Position numbers and translations under genes: made by a program. Below, one piece after another: positions 16,828 to 25,532 of a stretch of 64,000 nt of DNA; position 1 is the stretch's first letter; each line of letters opens with the position of its first letter. The notes below the pieces were generated by a model. That model saw only the letters and a list, made by a program, of their open reading frames with translations. It was not told where the DNA came from and did no database searches. The DNA lies in assembly GCA_025965695.1 (NCBI GenBank), contig JAOPWM010000133.1, positions 39,711 through 103,710 on the forward strand. Direction: 5' to 3'. This DNA comes from Blastococcus sp. GTDB lineage: Bacteria > Actinomycetota > Actinomycetes > Mycobacteriales > Geodermatophilaceae.

Positions 16828-18501
16828 ATGCGCCCCCGCGGCACGCCGACCGTGGTCCGGGCCGGCGTTCCGGTCCCGCTCGCCCTGCCGGTCGCCGTGC
16901 TCCTCGGCGTCCTCGTCGCCCTCCCCCTGCTACGCCTCGTCCAGGTGCTGTGGCAGGAAGGGGACCTCGCGGGGATCCTCGGCTCCCCCGGCCTGGGCAC
17001 GGCGATCGGCCACACCGTCGTCCTCGCTGTCGCCGTCACGGTCACCGCCGTGCCGATCGGCGTCGCGCTGGCGCTGGCCCTGCGCCGACCCGACCTGCCC
17101 GGACGGGCGTTCTGGCGGGCCGCCGTGCTCCTGCCGGTGGTCGTGCCCGACTTCGTCCTCGGCTACAGCTGGACCCAGGCCTACGCCCGGGCCGGCTTCA
17201 CCGACACCCTGCTCGGGCTGCACTGGGACGGCCTGCTCGGCCCCGTCGGCGTCTGGCTCGTCCTGGTGGTGAACGCGGCACCGCTGGCCTACCTGGTCGT
17301 CGCCGTCGGGCTGGCCGCACGGTCGGAACCCGATCTGGAGCGCGCCGCCCGGGCGTCGGGCGCCGGCAGCACCACAGTCCTGGTCACCATCACCCTCCGG
17401 CTGGTGTTGCCTGCGGTGGCGGCCGCCTCGGTGCTGGTGTTCGTCCTGACCCTCGGGACGTTCGCGATCCCGCAGGTGCTCGGCACACCTGCGGGCTTCC
17501 GCACGGTGACCACCCGGATCTACGCCGACCTCTCGATCGGGGGCGACCCGACCTCCTTCCTCGAGGCGGTGTCGCTCGCGCTGCTCCTCGTGCTCGTCGC
17601 GGTCGTCTGCGTGGCCCCGAGCGACGCCCTGCTCGGCCCCCGCCTCCGGAGTGCGCGGCCGGCCGACGCGCAGGGGCAGCAGAGCGTGCCGGGGGGGCGC
17701 GCGGCGCGCCGCGGCCAGGCCGTGGGCGTGGGCCTCTACCTGCTGCTGACCATGGCGGTTCCGCTGGCGGCGCTGGCGCTGTCGTCGGTCACCCGAGCCC
17801 TCGGGGTGCCGCCGACGCCCGGCAACTGGACTCTCGACCACTTCCGGCAGGTGCTCACCGTCCGCACCGTGGAGGCCCTCGGTCGCAGCGTGGGCCTGGC
17901 CGTCGTCGCGGCATCGCTGCTCGTCCTCCTCGGCGGCCTGGTCGCGGTCGGCGAACGCCGCCGAGCCGGACGGGCGACGGCGACCCTGATCACCCTCACG
18001 CTCGTCCTGCCGGGCTCCACCCTCGCGGTCGCACTGCTGATCACGTACGGGCGCTGGCTGTCGGGAACGCTGACCCTGATCCTGCTGGCCTATCTCGCCA
18101 AGCTGTGGGCCTTCGCGCACCGGCCGATCGCCGGCGCACTCGACCGGCTGCCTCCCGACGAACTGCACGCCGCGCGGGCGAGCGGGGCGGCCTTGCTCAC
18201 CGCCGTCCGCACGGTGGCCCTGCGGCCGTTGGCGCCCGCCCTGCTCGGTGCGTGGCTGATCTGCTTCCTCACCGCCCTGCACGAGGTCACGATGTCGAGC
18301 CTGCTCTACGGGCCGGGCAGCGAGACGTTGGCCGTGGTGGTGCTCAACAGCCAGGAGCTCGGCCGGATCGGACCGACGGCGGCCCTGTCCGTCGTCCTCA
18401 CGGTGCTCGTGGCTGCGCCGGCGCTGCTGCTCTCACCGGTGGTCGGACGACTGCGCGTGCCACACGACGGTCCACGCGCCGAGGTGGCGCGTGTCGGCTG
18501 A
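16828..18501 (+). CDS. ABC transporter permease, two-module FbpB type
   Basis: The 557-residue protein is a tandem duplication of the binding-protein-dependent permease module, with about twelve membrane helices. Each half carries an EAA loop: LERAARASGAGSTTVL in the first (about 170-185) and ELHAARASGAALLTAV in the second (about 445-460). This layout is typical of FbpB-class iron permeases. It sits between the binding protein and the ATPase, and its last bases overlap the ATPase start by 11, so the three genes form one operon. The run of arginine codons between the halves (about 275-300) marks the linker. Confidence 0.94.
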   Translation: MRPRGTPTVVRAGVPVPLALPVAVLLGVLVALPLLRLVQVLWQEGDLAGILGSPGLGTAIGHTVVLAVAVTVTAVPIGVALALALRRPDLPGRAFWRAAVLLPVVVPDFVLGYSWTQAYARAGFTDTLLGLHWDGLLGPVGVWLVLVVNAAPLAYLVVAVGLAARSEPDLERAARASGAGSTTVLVTITLRLVLPAVAAASVLVFVLTLGTFAIPQVLGTPAGFRTVTTRIYADLSIGGDPTSFLEAVSLALLLVLVAVVCVAPSDALLGPRLRSARPADAQGQQSVPGGRAARRGQAVGVGLYLLLTMAVPLAALALSSVTRALGVPPTPGNWTLDHFRQVLTVRTVEALGRSVGLAVVAASLLVLLGGLVAVGERRRAGRATATLITLTLVLPGSTLAVALLITYGRWLSGTLTLILLAYLAKLWAFAHRPIAGALDRLPPDELHAARASGAALLTAVRTVALRPLAPALLGAWLICFLTALHEVTMSSLLYGPGSETLAVVVLNSQELGRIGPTAALSVVLTVLVAAPALLLSPVVGRLRVPHDGPRAEVARVG

Positions 18502-19471
18502 GCCGGTACCGGAGGCCGCTGCCGTCGAGATTGTGGACCTCGTGGTGGAGTACGACGGGACGACGGCGCTGCGCGGGGTGAGCCTGACCGTCGGGGCGGG
18601 TGAGGTGCTCGCGCTGCTGGGCCCCTCGGGGTCGGGGAAGTCGACGCTCCTGCACGCGGTGGCCGGGTTCCTCGAGCCGCGTGCGGGCACCATCCGGCTC
18701 GCCGGAACGACCGTGAGCGGCGACGGACGGCCCGTGCCGCCGGAGCGCCGGGAGCTCGCGGTGGTGTTCCAGAACTACGCCCTGTGGCCGCACCTGTCGG
18801 CACTGGACACCGTCGCCTACCCGCTCCGCCGCCGCGGCGCTCCCCGCGTGCAGGCCCGCGCCGAGGCGCTCGAGATCATGCGGCGGCTGCGGGTCGACCA
18901 CCTGGCCCAGCGACGACCGGCGGAACTGTCCGGCGGGGAGCAGCAACGGGTGGGCCTGGCCCGTGCCCTGGCCCGTCGTCCGTCGGTGTACCTGTTCGAC
19001 GAACCGACGGCCCACCTGGACACCCATGTCCGCGGGGTCTTCCTGGACGAGCTCGTCGCCCGCCAGCAGGACAGCGGTGCCGCCGCCGTCTATGCCACGC
19101 ACGACGCGGAGGAGGCTCTCGGGCTGGCCGACCGGGTCGCCCTGCTGGACCATGGGCATGTGCTGCAGGTCGGCACCCCGCAGCAGGTCTACGACGAACC
19201 CGTGGACCTGTTCGCCGCCCGGCTCACCGGCCCTGCCTCGGCGATCGACGACGGACAGCTGCTGGTCCGCCCCGGGTGGGCCCGGCTCGGCGGCCCCCTG
19301 GAGGGCGACGTGCGCGCGGTCCGGTTCCGCGGCCCGCACTCGGACTACCTGGTGCACAGTCCCCGCGGCGAGGTCCTGATCCGCGAGGCCGGGTCCCCGC
19401 GACATGCCGTCGGCGCTCACCTGGGCTGGACCCTCGAGCACGGCTGGCCGCTGGCGGGGGGCGCGATCTGA
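18491..19471 (+). CDS. ABC transporter ATP-binding protein (FbpC-like)
   Basis: This 326-residue ATPase powers the importer. It has Walker A GPSGSGKST at 44-52, a Q-loop FQNYALWPH, signature LSGGEQQRVGLARAL at about 141, Walker B VYLFDEPTAHLD, and the switch histidine in YATHDAEEAL. The C-terminal 80 residues look like a regulatory TOBE-type domain (LLVRPGWARL), as in iron and sugar importers. It starts inside the permease gene with an 11-base overlap. A strong hairpin 78 bases downstream ends the operon. Confidence 0.95.
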   Translation: MSAEPVPEAAAVEIVDLVVEYDGTTALRGVSLTVGAGEVLALLGPSGSGKSTLLHAVAGFLEPRAGTIRLAGTTVSGDGRPVPPERRELAVVFQNYALWPHLSALDTVAYPLRRRGAPRVQARAEALEIMRRLRVDHLAQRRPAELSGGEQQRVGLARALARRPSVYLFDEPTAHLDTHVRGVFLDELVARQQDSGAAAVYATHDAEEALGLADRVALLDHGHVLQVGTPQQVYDEPVDLFAARLTGPASAIDDGQLLVRPGWARLGGPLEGDVRAVRFRGPHSDYLVHSPRGEVLIREAGSPRHAVGAHLGWTLEHGWPLAGGAI

Positions 19472-19548
19472 CGGGTCGGCCGGATGGCCGGCCTGCGGTG
19501 CCCCACGGTGGGCAAGCAGCCGGCGGTGCAGGTGAACGTGCCGACGAC

Positions 19549-19587
19549 GCGACAGCGCCCCTCCCGCAGAGGGAGGGGCGCTGTCGC
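19549..19587. terminator. Bidirectional hairpin between ABC operon and phasin-like gene
   Basis: Perfect 17-base arms, 19549-19565 (GCGACAGCGCCCCTCCC) and 19571-19587, flank a five-base loop GCAGA. The hairpin lies between convergent genes ending at 19471 and 19634, the right place for a shared factor-independent terminator. There is no clear U tract on either side. Confidence 0.85.
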
Positions 19588-19633
19588 GCTCTGTGTCACG
19601 AACGGTCGCGCATGCGACGGCCCGGCGAGGGAC

Positions 19634-20212
19634 CTACTTGGTGTCGGCCTCGACCAGGCGCTCGACGAGCTCGTCGACCGTGCCGGTCTTCGGCAGGTCG
19701 CGCTGGGCGGCCTGGTCGGCAAGCTCGGTCTTCGTGAGGCCCTCGTAGCGCTCGCGCGCCTTGTCGTGGGCCTCCTTGCGCTCCTGTCGCTCGGCCTTGG
19801 CGGCCTCCTTGGCCTGCTGGCGCTCCGCCTGCTCGGCCTGGTCGGCCTGGTCGCGGACCGTCTGCTCGAGGGTGTCGACGCCGTTCCGGGCGGCCTCGGA
19901 GAGACCCTGGACCTGGTCACGCACCGTGGTGCGGGCCGACTCGATCTGGTGGCGCGTGACGCCGGCGACCGTGTTCGCGACCTCGGCCAGCGTGCGGGCG
20001 TAGTCGTGGTTGAGGTCGACCAGCTGCTTGATGAAAGCGAACTGACGCTCGACGGCCTCGGTGGCGTCCAGCTGGGGGAAGCTGCCCACTGTCGGCAGGT
20101 TCCGGAACTGGTCGGTGACGGAGGCGAGCCCGTCCCTCCAGCTGGCCAGCGTGCTGGAGAAGATCGTCTCGGCCTGGCGGGTTGTGGCGGCGTAGTCTGT
20201 GGGGGAGGTCAC
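19634..20212 (-). CDS. Phasin-like protein with C-terminal SAP/Rho-N-like motif
   Basis: This 192-residue, helix-rich protein has no signal peptide. Residues 1-110 resemble phasins, the amphipathic proteins that coat polyhydroxyalkanoate granules (FSSTLASWRDGLASVTDQFR, VERQFAFIKQLVDLNHDYA). Residues about 115-155 are a charged coiled coil rich in glutamate, lysine and alanine. The last 35 residues, LTKTELADQAAQRDLPKTG then TVDELVERLVEADTK, match the short helix-extended-helix SAP/Rho-N motif that binds nucleic acid. A phasin plus DNA-binding tail could link granules to the chromosome, as known for PhaM-type proteins. The PHA synthase-like and depolymerase genes within 5 kb support the granule role. 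A good promoter lies upstream. Confidence 0.7.
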   Translation of the reverse strand: MTSPTDYAATTRQAETIFSSTLASWRDGLASVTDQFRNLPTVGSFPQLDATEAVERQFAFIKQLVDLNHDYARTLAEVANTVAGVTRHQIESARTTVRDQVQGLSEAARNGVDTLEQTVRDQADQAEQAERQQAKEAAKAERQERKEAHDKARERYEGLTKTELADQAAQRDLPKTGTVDELVERLVEADTK

Positions 20213-20244
20213 GGGGGGCTCCAGAAGTAGTAGGTCTCCGTACC

Positions 20245-20282
20245 GCGATAACTATGCCAAGCATCTGCGCAGTATGTCAAGC
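20245..20282 (-). promoter_or_regulatory. Probable sigma-70-type promoter of phasin-like gene
   Basis: On the minus strand TTGACA (20280-20275) is followed about 18 bases later by CATAGT, near the consensus -35/-10 spacing, with the coding start about 40 bases further on. The same stretch read on the plus strand contains TATGCCAAGC at 20253 and TATGTCAAGC at 20273, a direct repeat 20 bases apart that could also be an operator. Confidence 0.5.
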
Positions 20283-20364
20283 GCGCTCGGCATCTCCCTG
20301 GATGTGACCGGCCGCACCCGCTGGATGTGGATGGTCGGGCGTGCCGCCGACGCTGACATGACGC

Positions 20365-21177
20365 ATGACCCTTCTGGCTTTCGATCGAACCGGGCACGGT
20401 GAGCCGCTCCTGCTGCTCCATGGCATCGGCTCCACCCGCGACGATTTCTCCGCGCTCGTCCCTCGACTGGCGGAGCACTTCGACGTCCTGTCGGTGGACC
20501 TGCCGGGGCATGGGGAGTCGCCGATCGGCACCTGGCCGCCGACCGTGGCGGCACTGACCGATGCCGTGGAGGCCGACCTCGACGCCCGAGGCCTGCAGCG
20601 GGTACACATCCTCGGCAACTCCCTCGGCGCCCGCATCGGCATCGAACTCGCCGCCCGCCACCGGGCCCGCTCCGTGGTCGCGCTCTCCCCCTCCGGCCTG
20701 GGCCTGCCGGCCGAGCGGGTCCACCAGGGAATCCTCATGGCCACCGCGCGCACCATGACCCGGACGCTTCGACCCCTGCTCGGCGCCCTGGCGAGCTCGG
20801 CTGCCGGTCGAACCGCCCTGCTCACCGGGATGCGTGCCCGCCCGTGGGAGGCGAGCGAGACCGAGGCGCTCGCCATGCGCGGTGGATTCGCCGACTCGAC
20901 CGGCTTCTGGTCCATGCTGTGGTGGGCGGTCCTGCAGGACGTCCCCACCGGCCTGCACCGCGTGGACTGCCCGGTGATGCTCGCCCAGGGCGCGGTCGAC
21001 GTGGTGGGCGCCGGACAGACCCCGCGCTACCTGGCGCTGATCCCGGGGTCCCGTTTCCAGCTGTTGGCCGGCGCCGGGCACGCACCCCAGTCCGACGCCG
21101 CGGACGCCATCATCGCCCTGGTCCGCCGGACCGCCGAGCGCGCGGACACCCACGCGGCTGCCGCGCTGCCGGCCTGA
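20365..21177 (+). CDS. Alpha/beta-fold hydrolase
   Basis: The 270-residue cytoplasmic protein has the complete alpha/beta-hydrolase set: oxyanion motif LLLLHGIGSTRDDF, DLPGHGESP, nucleophile elbow LGNSLGARIG with serine at about 91, an aspartate region VMLAQGAVDVVG and the catalytic histidine in AGAGHAPQSD. The cap region holds FADSTGFWSMLWWAV. The natural substrate is unknown; placement in the PHA region makes a hydroxyacyl ester or thioester plausible. ATG 20365 has no strong ribosome site, although CTGACATG gives a reasonable start context. It diverges from the phasin-like gene. Confidence 0.88.
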   Translation: MTLLAFDRTGHGEPLLLLHGIGSTRDDFSALVPRLAEHFDVLSVDLPGHGESPIGTWPPTVAALTDAVEADLDARGLQRVHILGNSLGARIGIELAARHRARSVVALSPSGLGLPAERVHQGILMATARTMTRTLRPLLGALASSAAGRTALLTGMRARPWEASETEALAMRGGFADSTGFWSMLWWAVLQDVPTGLHRVDCPVMLAQGAVDVVGAGQTPRYLALIPGSRFQLLAGAGHAPQSDAADAIIALVRRTAERADTHAAAALPA

Positions 21178-21382
21178 GCGCAGGGCAATGCCCAGCCCTT
21201 TCCGGTCGACGCGTCATCCTGCGACCGACGGCCCGGAACGGGTGGCCCGTGCCCGCTCAGCGGAGATCGCCATGCCGCGGGGGGACGCTCCGGTCCTGAC
21301 CTCGGCCGGACGCGGCAACCGGATCCACCGGGGATGACACGGGCGTCACCCACCGGCAACCATCACCCGGGAGCATGCAGAC

Positions 21383-21598
21383 ATGGCAGTGACTCGAATT
21401 CTCGGCCGGTGGCGGGACCGCCGGGCCCGGAAGCTCTACCAGCGGTACGGGGCGCGGCCCTGGCCCCTGCTCGACGATCGCACCCGCGGGCACTACCGGC
21501 AGCTCGTCGTGGACGGGATCGACGGCGCCGGCCGGCCGCTGCGTCGGCGGCCCTTTCCGGACCGCCGACGCCGGCAGTCGCCTGCCTCCGACTACTGA
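21383..21598 (+). CDS. Small basic protein of unknown function
   Basis: A 71-residue open frame starts at ATG 21383. The product is rich in arginine (about 20 residues) with [11 protein letters not shown] and a tyrosine/tryptophan-containing core, then a basic tail. No known domain is recognised. Its stop overlaps the stop of the depolymerase gene on the other strand by seven bases. Codon use matches the neighbours. It could be a small nucleic-acid-binding protein or non-coding; the call is weak. Confidence 0.4.
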   Translation: MAVTRILGRWRDRRARKLYQRYGARPWPLLDDRTRGHYRQLVVDGIDGAGRPLRRRPFPDRRRRQSPASDY

Positions 21599-22806
21599 GA
21601 CGCGGAGCGCCCGGCCGCCGACGCCAGGAAGAACCGGATCATCTCGGCGGACGCGTCGGGACCCACGGGATCGGTGTACGAGCCGACGGGGCTTCCGCCG
21701 TACCAGGCATGCCCACCGCCGTGCACCGTCCAGTTCTCCACGAGAACCGTCCCGTCGACGTCGGCGTACACGGTCCTCGTACAGGCGCGGCCGGCCTGTC
21801 CGCCCATCCGTGTCGTGTCCGACACCGACGTCCCGCCCGTCGCCAGCCGCGCGGCCACCAGCTTCTCGGCGTTCACCGGGGCCACGATCCCGTCCTGGTC
21901 GCCGTGGAACACGATCAGCGGCACGGCGCCCGCCGGTGCCGGCGATCCGCCCGTCCGCATGGCGGCGAAGGCCGACACCATGTCGTGCGCCGCGCCGTAC
22001 GCGATCCCGGAGTGGACGCCGACCCCGGTGAAGAGCTCCGGGTGGGTGGCGGCCATCACCGCCGCCATCGCCCCGCCGGCAGACAGCCCGGCGACGAACA
22101 CCCGTCCCGGGTCGACGGCGTGGTCGCCCATGACCTGCCGGGTGATGCCGGCGATGATCGACGGCTCGCCCGTCCCGGCCTGCTGGTCGGCCGGGGAGAA
22201 CCAGTTCCAGTACCCGCCGCTGTTGGCCGCGACGGACTGCTCCGGATAGGCGACGAGAAAGGTGTTCTGCTCGGCGAGATCGTTCATCCGGGTGCCGGCA
22301 GCGCAGTCCGCCGCGTCCTGCTTGCCGCCGTGCAGCATGACGACCAGGGGCACCGGGGCGCCGGTGTATCCCGTGGGGATGTACAGGTCATACGAGCGGG
22401 TCCCGGCCGGCTCGGTGTGGCTGAGGTGGCGGATCTGGCCGCCCGGTGCGGCGGCTGCCTCGGCCGCGCCGGCGCGTGCTCCACCCGGACCGCCGGTGAG
22501 CAGGCTCCCCGACAGGCCGCTCAGGGCGCCGGGCAGCCCCACACCGGACTGTCCGGCGAACGCGCCACGGAGCTTGTCGATCAGACGACCCGCTCCCGGC
22601 GCGTCGTCCATCCCCGCGATCGGCCTGGACGGGGTCCTCCGGAACGGCGGCCCGGAGCGGTCCGGGCCGGTGCCGGGTGCCCCGGGGGACGCCGGCGTGG
22701 ATCCGGCGCCGAGCGAGCGCTGCATGACCGCGAACGCTTCATTGAGCTGCCCTGCGCGGGTGAGTCGGAGTGCTTCGGACATGCCGGAGATACGGTCGTC
22801 GTCCAC
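21592..22806 (-). CDS. PHA/PHB depolymerase family esterase
   Basis: This 404-residue protein has an N-terminal 110-residue low-complexity segment and a catalytic domain of the type-1 short-chain-length PHA depolymerase family. Motifs are [18 protein letters not shown] for the oxyanion hole, [15 protein letters not shown] with the lipase-box serine near residue 240, [12 protein letters not shown] for the aspartate, and [13 protein letters not shown] for the histidine. The C-terminus [18 protein letters not shown] is characteristic. No signal peptide is visible, so it probably acts inside the cell on stored polymer, unlike classical secreted enzymes. The GTG at 22806 is selected before [12 protein letters not shown]. 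The CopG regulator gene lies 94 bases upstream in the same direction. Confidence 0.88.
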   Translation of the reverse strand: MDDDRISGMSEALRLTRAGQLNEAFAVMQRSLGAGSTPASPGAPGTGPDRSGPPFRRTPSRPIAGMDDAPGAGRLIDKLRGAFAGQSGVGLPGALSGLSGSLLTGGPGGARAGAAEAAAAPGGQIRHLSHTEPAGTRSYDLYIPTGYTGAPVPLVVMLHGGKQDAADCAAGTRMNDLAEQNTFLVAYPEQSVAANSGGYWNWFSPADQQAGTGEPSIIAGITRQVMGDHAVDPGRVFVAGLSAGGAMAAVMAATHPELFTGVGVHSGIAYGAAHDMVSAFAAMRTGGSPAPAGAVPLIVFHGDQDGIVAPVNAEKLVAARLATGGTSVSDTTRMGGQAGRACTRTVYADVDGTVLVENWTVHGGGHAWYGGSPVGSYTDPVGPDASAEMIRFFLASAAGRSASQ

Positions 22807-22900
22807 GGGAAAGCCCCTTCGGGGGTGCGGAGACGGCGGAGACCGGTCGGTCGGCGCCGTGTCGGGACTGCCTTCGCCAGCCGGTCGGCGGGCGGGTGCT

Positions 22901-23296
22901 TCAGGTGGTGCGCGAGGCCAGTGCGGCCTTGACCGCCCGCGGCGCTCGGAAGGCGCCGAGGACCTCGACCACCGAGATCGTGGCCAGGGCGAGCTCGGGT
23001 GTGACGTCGTCGGCGATGGTGGCAAGCCCCAGCACGCGGAGTGGCACGGTCTTCCCCGCATCTCGGAGTTCCTCGAGCTCACGCCGGCCGAGGTGCTGGG
23101 ATCCCAGCGTCAACGTCCGGCGCGCGACCGTGTCGTCGACGGCGGTGGCCCGGGTCTCGAGCTGCCGCCGGATCGCCGTCCGGATGAAATCCGTCCGGTT
23201 GGCGTAGAACCCCTCGTCGACCAGCAGGTCGATCTGCCCCAGGTCGACAAGACCGATGTTGATGGTGATCTTCTCGCTCTTGTCGATCTCCGCCAT
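22901..23296 (-). CDS. CopG/RHH-family transcriptional regulator
   Basis: This 131-residue protein has an N-terminal ribbon-helix-helix: [19 protein letters not shown] supplies the beta strand and first helix, and [17 protein letters not shown] the second helix (about 8-50). The C-terminal part ([17 protein letters not shown]) is helical and of unknown role. RHH proteins bind as dimers to short palindromes, and two sit immediately upstream of this gene, so self-control is likely. The ATG at 23296 follows GAGGGAGGACC. It is 94 bases upstream of the depolymerase and opposite the PhaC-like gene, well placed to regulate both. Confidence 0.85.
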   Translation of the reverse strand: MAEIDKSEKITINIGLVDLGQIDLLVDEGFYANRTDFIRTAIRRQLETRATAVDDTVARRTLTLGSQHLGRRELEELRDAGKTVPLRVLGLATIADDVTPELALATISVVEVLGAFRAPRAVKAALASRTT

Positions 23297-23315
23297 GGGT
23301 CCTCCCTCGCTGGCA

Positions 23316-23364
23316 CCATCCTGCCACCATCCCACAGGATGGTCAACGGGAGGTTTGACCTCCC
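23316..23364. promoter_or_regulatory. Palindromic operator cluster upstream of CopG regulator
   Basis: Two inverted repeats are packed 20-68 bases upstream of the regulator start. CCATCCTG at 23316-23323 pairs with CAGGATGG at 23335-23342, and GGGAGGT at 23348-23354 pairs with ACCTCCC at 23358-23364 over a 3-base spacer. They lie between the divergent regulator/depolymerase unit and the PhaC-like gene. The RHH regulator is the natural candidate to bind them; this is inferred from position only. Confidence 0.5.
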
Positions 23365-23515
23365 CTGAGCACGGGTCGCACCCCGCGCTCCATCCGTTCT
23401 TCGGATGAAACCGACACGTCTCCGGCCGCACGTGTGGCGCACACCACTGCGGGTTACCGTCGGATGACCGGTCGCACAGGCGACGAGGCCGGCCGGCCCG
23501 CACAGAAGGACGGAC

Positions 23516-24718
23516 ATGCTGAGCATCGACAATCGCACCTCCTCCGGTCCGGCGAGGCCGTCGACCCCGGTTGCCGTCCTGAGCCGCCACGCGGCGACGA
23601 GCACGGCCGCGAGCCTGGCCGAGATCGCTCAGGCGTCGCGTCGCGCCTGGACCGGCGCCGCCGCCCGCCGGGCGACACCACTGGACCTCGCCGAACGCGG
23701 CGCGCGGTGGTGGACCAGCATGGCCGACCGGCGTGTGCCCGGCTGGCACCTGCCGCACCGGACTGTGCTCAGCACCCCGTTCGCGTACGTGCACGACTTC
23801 TCCCCCGCCGACGCGGACACCGACGTCGTCCCCACGCTGGTGTTGCCGCCGCAGGCCGGCCACTCCTCGCACGTCGTCGACTTCGCCCCCGGCCAGAGCC
23901 AGCTCGCCGTGCTCCTCGAAGCAGGGCTCACCCAGCTCTACGCGATGGAGTGGCGCGCAGCCACTGCCGCGACCCGCGACGTCACCATCACCGACTACCT
24001 CGACGTCATCGACCGGGCGGTGATCCAGGCAGGCGGGTGCGCCAATCTGGTCGGGGACTGCCAAGGCGGCTGGCTGGCGACGATCTACGCCGCGCTGCAC
24101 CCCGAGCGTGTGCACACCCTGACCCTCGCCGGCGCGCCGATCGACTTCCATGCCGGTGAATCGCTGATCGCCGCATCCACGCATGTGCTGACCCGCGCCA
24201 TGGGCATGGCGCCCTACCGGGCACTGGTCGCCCTCAACGGCGGCAACATGTCCGGGCGGGCCGTCCTGACGAACTTCATCCTGATGCAGCCGCAGACCGA
24301 GCTCGGCCGGCAGCTTCAGCTGCTCGAGAACGTCGACGACCCGGAGCACGTCGAGCGGTACCGCGTGTTCGAGGACTGGTTCAAACACACGCAGGACATC
24401 CCGGGCGCCTTCTACCTGTGGCTGGTCGAGCACCTCTTCCAGCGCAACGAGCTCATCGACGGACGGCTCGTGGTCGACGGGCGCCGCGCGGATCTCGGGA
24501 ACATCACCTGCCCGCTGTTCCTCCTCGCCGGCGCCCGCGACCACATCACGCCCCCGGCGCAGTTGTTCGCCGCGGCGGAGGCGGTCGGGACGCCGCGCCA
24601 GGAGATCGTGCAGCGGACGTCGGCCGGCGGGCACCTCGGCCTCTTCACCGGCCGGCAGGCGCTCACCGAGGACTGGCCGGTGCTCATGGCCGCCGTCCGG
24701 GCCCGCAGCGGGCGCTAG
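23516..24718 (+). CDS. PhaC-like poly(3-hydroxyalkanoate) synthase, short form
   Basis: The 400-residue protein has the PHA synthase alpha/beta fold. The lipase-like box is LVGDCQGGWLATIY with the catalytic cysteine at 182, the aspartate lies in FLLAGARDHITPP, and the histidine in SAGGHLGLFTG. Cysteine rather than serine in the box separates synthases from ordinary hydrolases. At 400 residues it is shorter than class I enzymes (about 560-600) and closer in length to class III PhaC. It lacks the usual long N-terminal domain, and no PhaE partner is seen, so activity is uncertain. ATG 23516 is preceded by GAAGGACG. It is convergent with the phosphatase gene with a CTAG overlap of the two stops. 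Confidence 0.78.
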   Translation: MLSIDNRTSSGPARPSTPVAVLSRHAATSTAASLAEIAQASRRAWTGAAARRATPLDLAERGARWWTSMADRRVPGWHLPHRTVLSTPFAYVHDFSPADADTDVVPTLVLPPQAGHSSHVVDFAPGQSQLAVLLEAGLTQLYAMEWRAATAATRDVTITDYLDVIDRAVIQAGGCANLVGDCQGGWLATIYAALHPERVHTLTLAGAPIDFHAGESLIAASTHVLTRAMGMAPYRALVALNGGNMSGRAVLTNFILMQPQTELGRQLQLLENVDDPEHVERYRVFEDWFKHTQDIPGAFYLWLVEHLFQRNELIDGRLVVDGRRADLGNITCPLFLLAGARDHITPPAQLFAAAEAVGTPRQEIVQRTSAGGHLGLFTGRQALTEDWPVLMAAVRARSGR

Positions 24719-25494
24719 CCGGAACGGGACGCCGAGATCAGCCTGGCGATTCCGGGCCGGAGGGCGGGGGTCGTCGCGAGGACGAGCGCCGGACCGGCGC
24801 CGGGCATCTCCTCGACGACGGCTCCCGCCTCGCCGGCGATGAGCAGCCCGGCGGCGACGTCCCAGGACTGGGTGTCGACCATCAGGCCTGCGTCGAACCG
24901 TCCTGCAGCCACGTACGCGAGGTCCAGGGCAGCGGGGATGCGGCGGATGTCACCGATCCCCGGCAGGAGGGCCGCGAGCACATGCCCCATGCACCGTTTC
25001 GTCTCCGGGGACGGGTTGAAGCTCAGGCCCACGAGCGCCTCCTCCAGCCGGGCGGTCGTCGACACCTCCACGGGCTCGCGCCCGAGCACGGTCCCCGCGC
25101 CGGCGACGGCGCTGAACGTCTCGCCGGCGACCGGATCGTGCACGACGGCCGCCCGAGTGGTCGTCCCGTCCTGCAGGGCGATGGAGACCGACCACGGCCC
25201 GGCCCCCGTGAGGTAGTTGCGGGTGCCGTCCAGCGGATCGATCACCCAGCGCCATCCGCTGGTGCCCGGGGAGCTGCTCCCCTCCTCGGCCAGGATCCCG
25301 TCGTCGCCGCACGCCGCGGAGAGCCCGTCGACGATCAGCCGCTCGCTGGCGAGGTCGACATCGGAGACGAGGTCGTTGGCGTGGGCCTTCCTCGCGCCGA
25401 CGACCACGCTGTGCCGGCGATCGAGCTGGAGTCGCCCCGCGGCGACCGCGAGTTCGGTGGCCAGTTCGCGAGCCGCCTCGAGGTCCCGTCCCAT
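24715..25494 (-). CDS. Inositol monophosphatase family protein
   Basis: This 259-residue Mg-dependent phosphatase has motif LAEEG at 68-72, the metal-binding DPLDGTRNYLTG from residue 86 and the C-terminal WDVAAGLLIAGEAGA with the third metal aspartate. Family members hydrolyse myo-inositol-1-phosphate, histidinol phosphate or related compounds. There is no his or lipid-synthesis neighbour, so the substrate is open. The start ATG at 25494 (MGRDLEAARE) is preferred over a slightly longer frame. The stop overlaps the PhaC-like stop by four bases, head to head. Confidence 0.9.
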   Translation of the reverse strand: MGRDLEAARELATELAVAAGRLQLDRRHSVVVGARKAHANDLVSDVDLASERLIVDGLSAACGDDGILAEEGSSSPGTSGWRWVIDPLDGTRNYLTGAGPWSVSIALQDGTTTRAAVVHDPVAGETFSAVAGAGTVLGREPVEVSTTARLEEALVGLSFNPSPETKRCMGHVLAALLPGIGDIRRIPAALDLAYVAAGRFDAGLMVDTQSWDVAAGLLIAGEAGAVVEEMPGAGPALVLATTPALRPGIARLISASRSG

Positions 25495-25532
25495 GCGATG
25501 ACGATGACACGTGACCGGCCGTTGGGTCCCGG

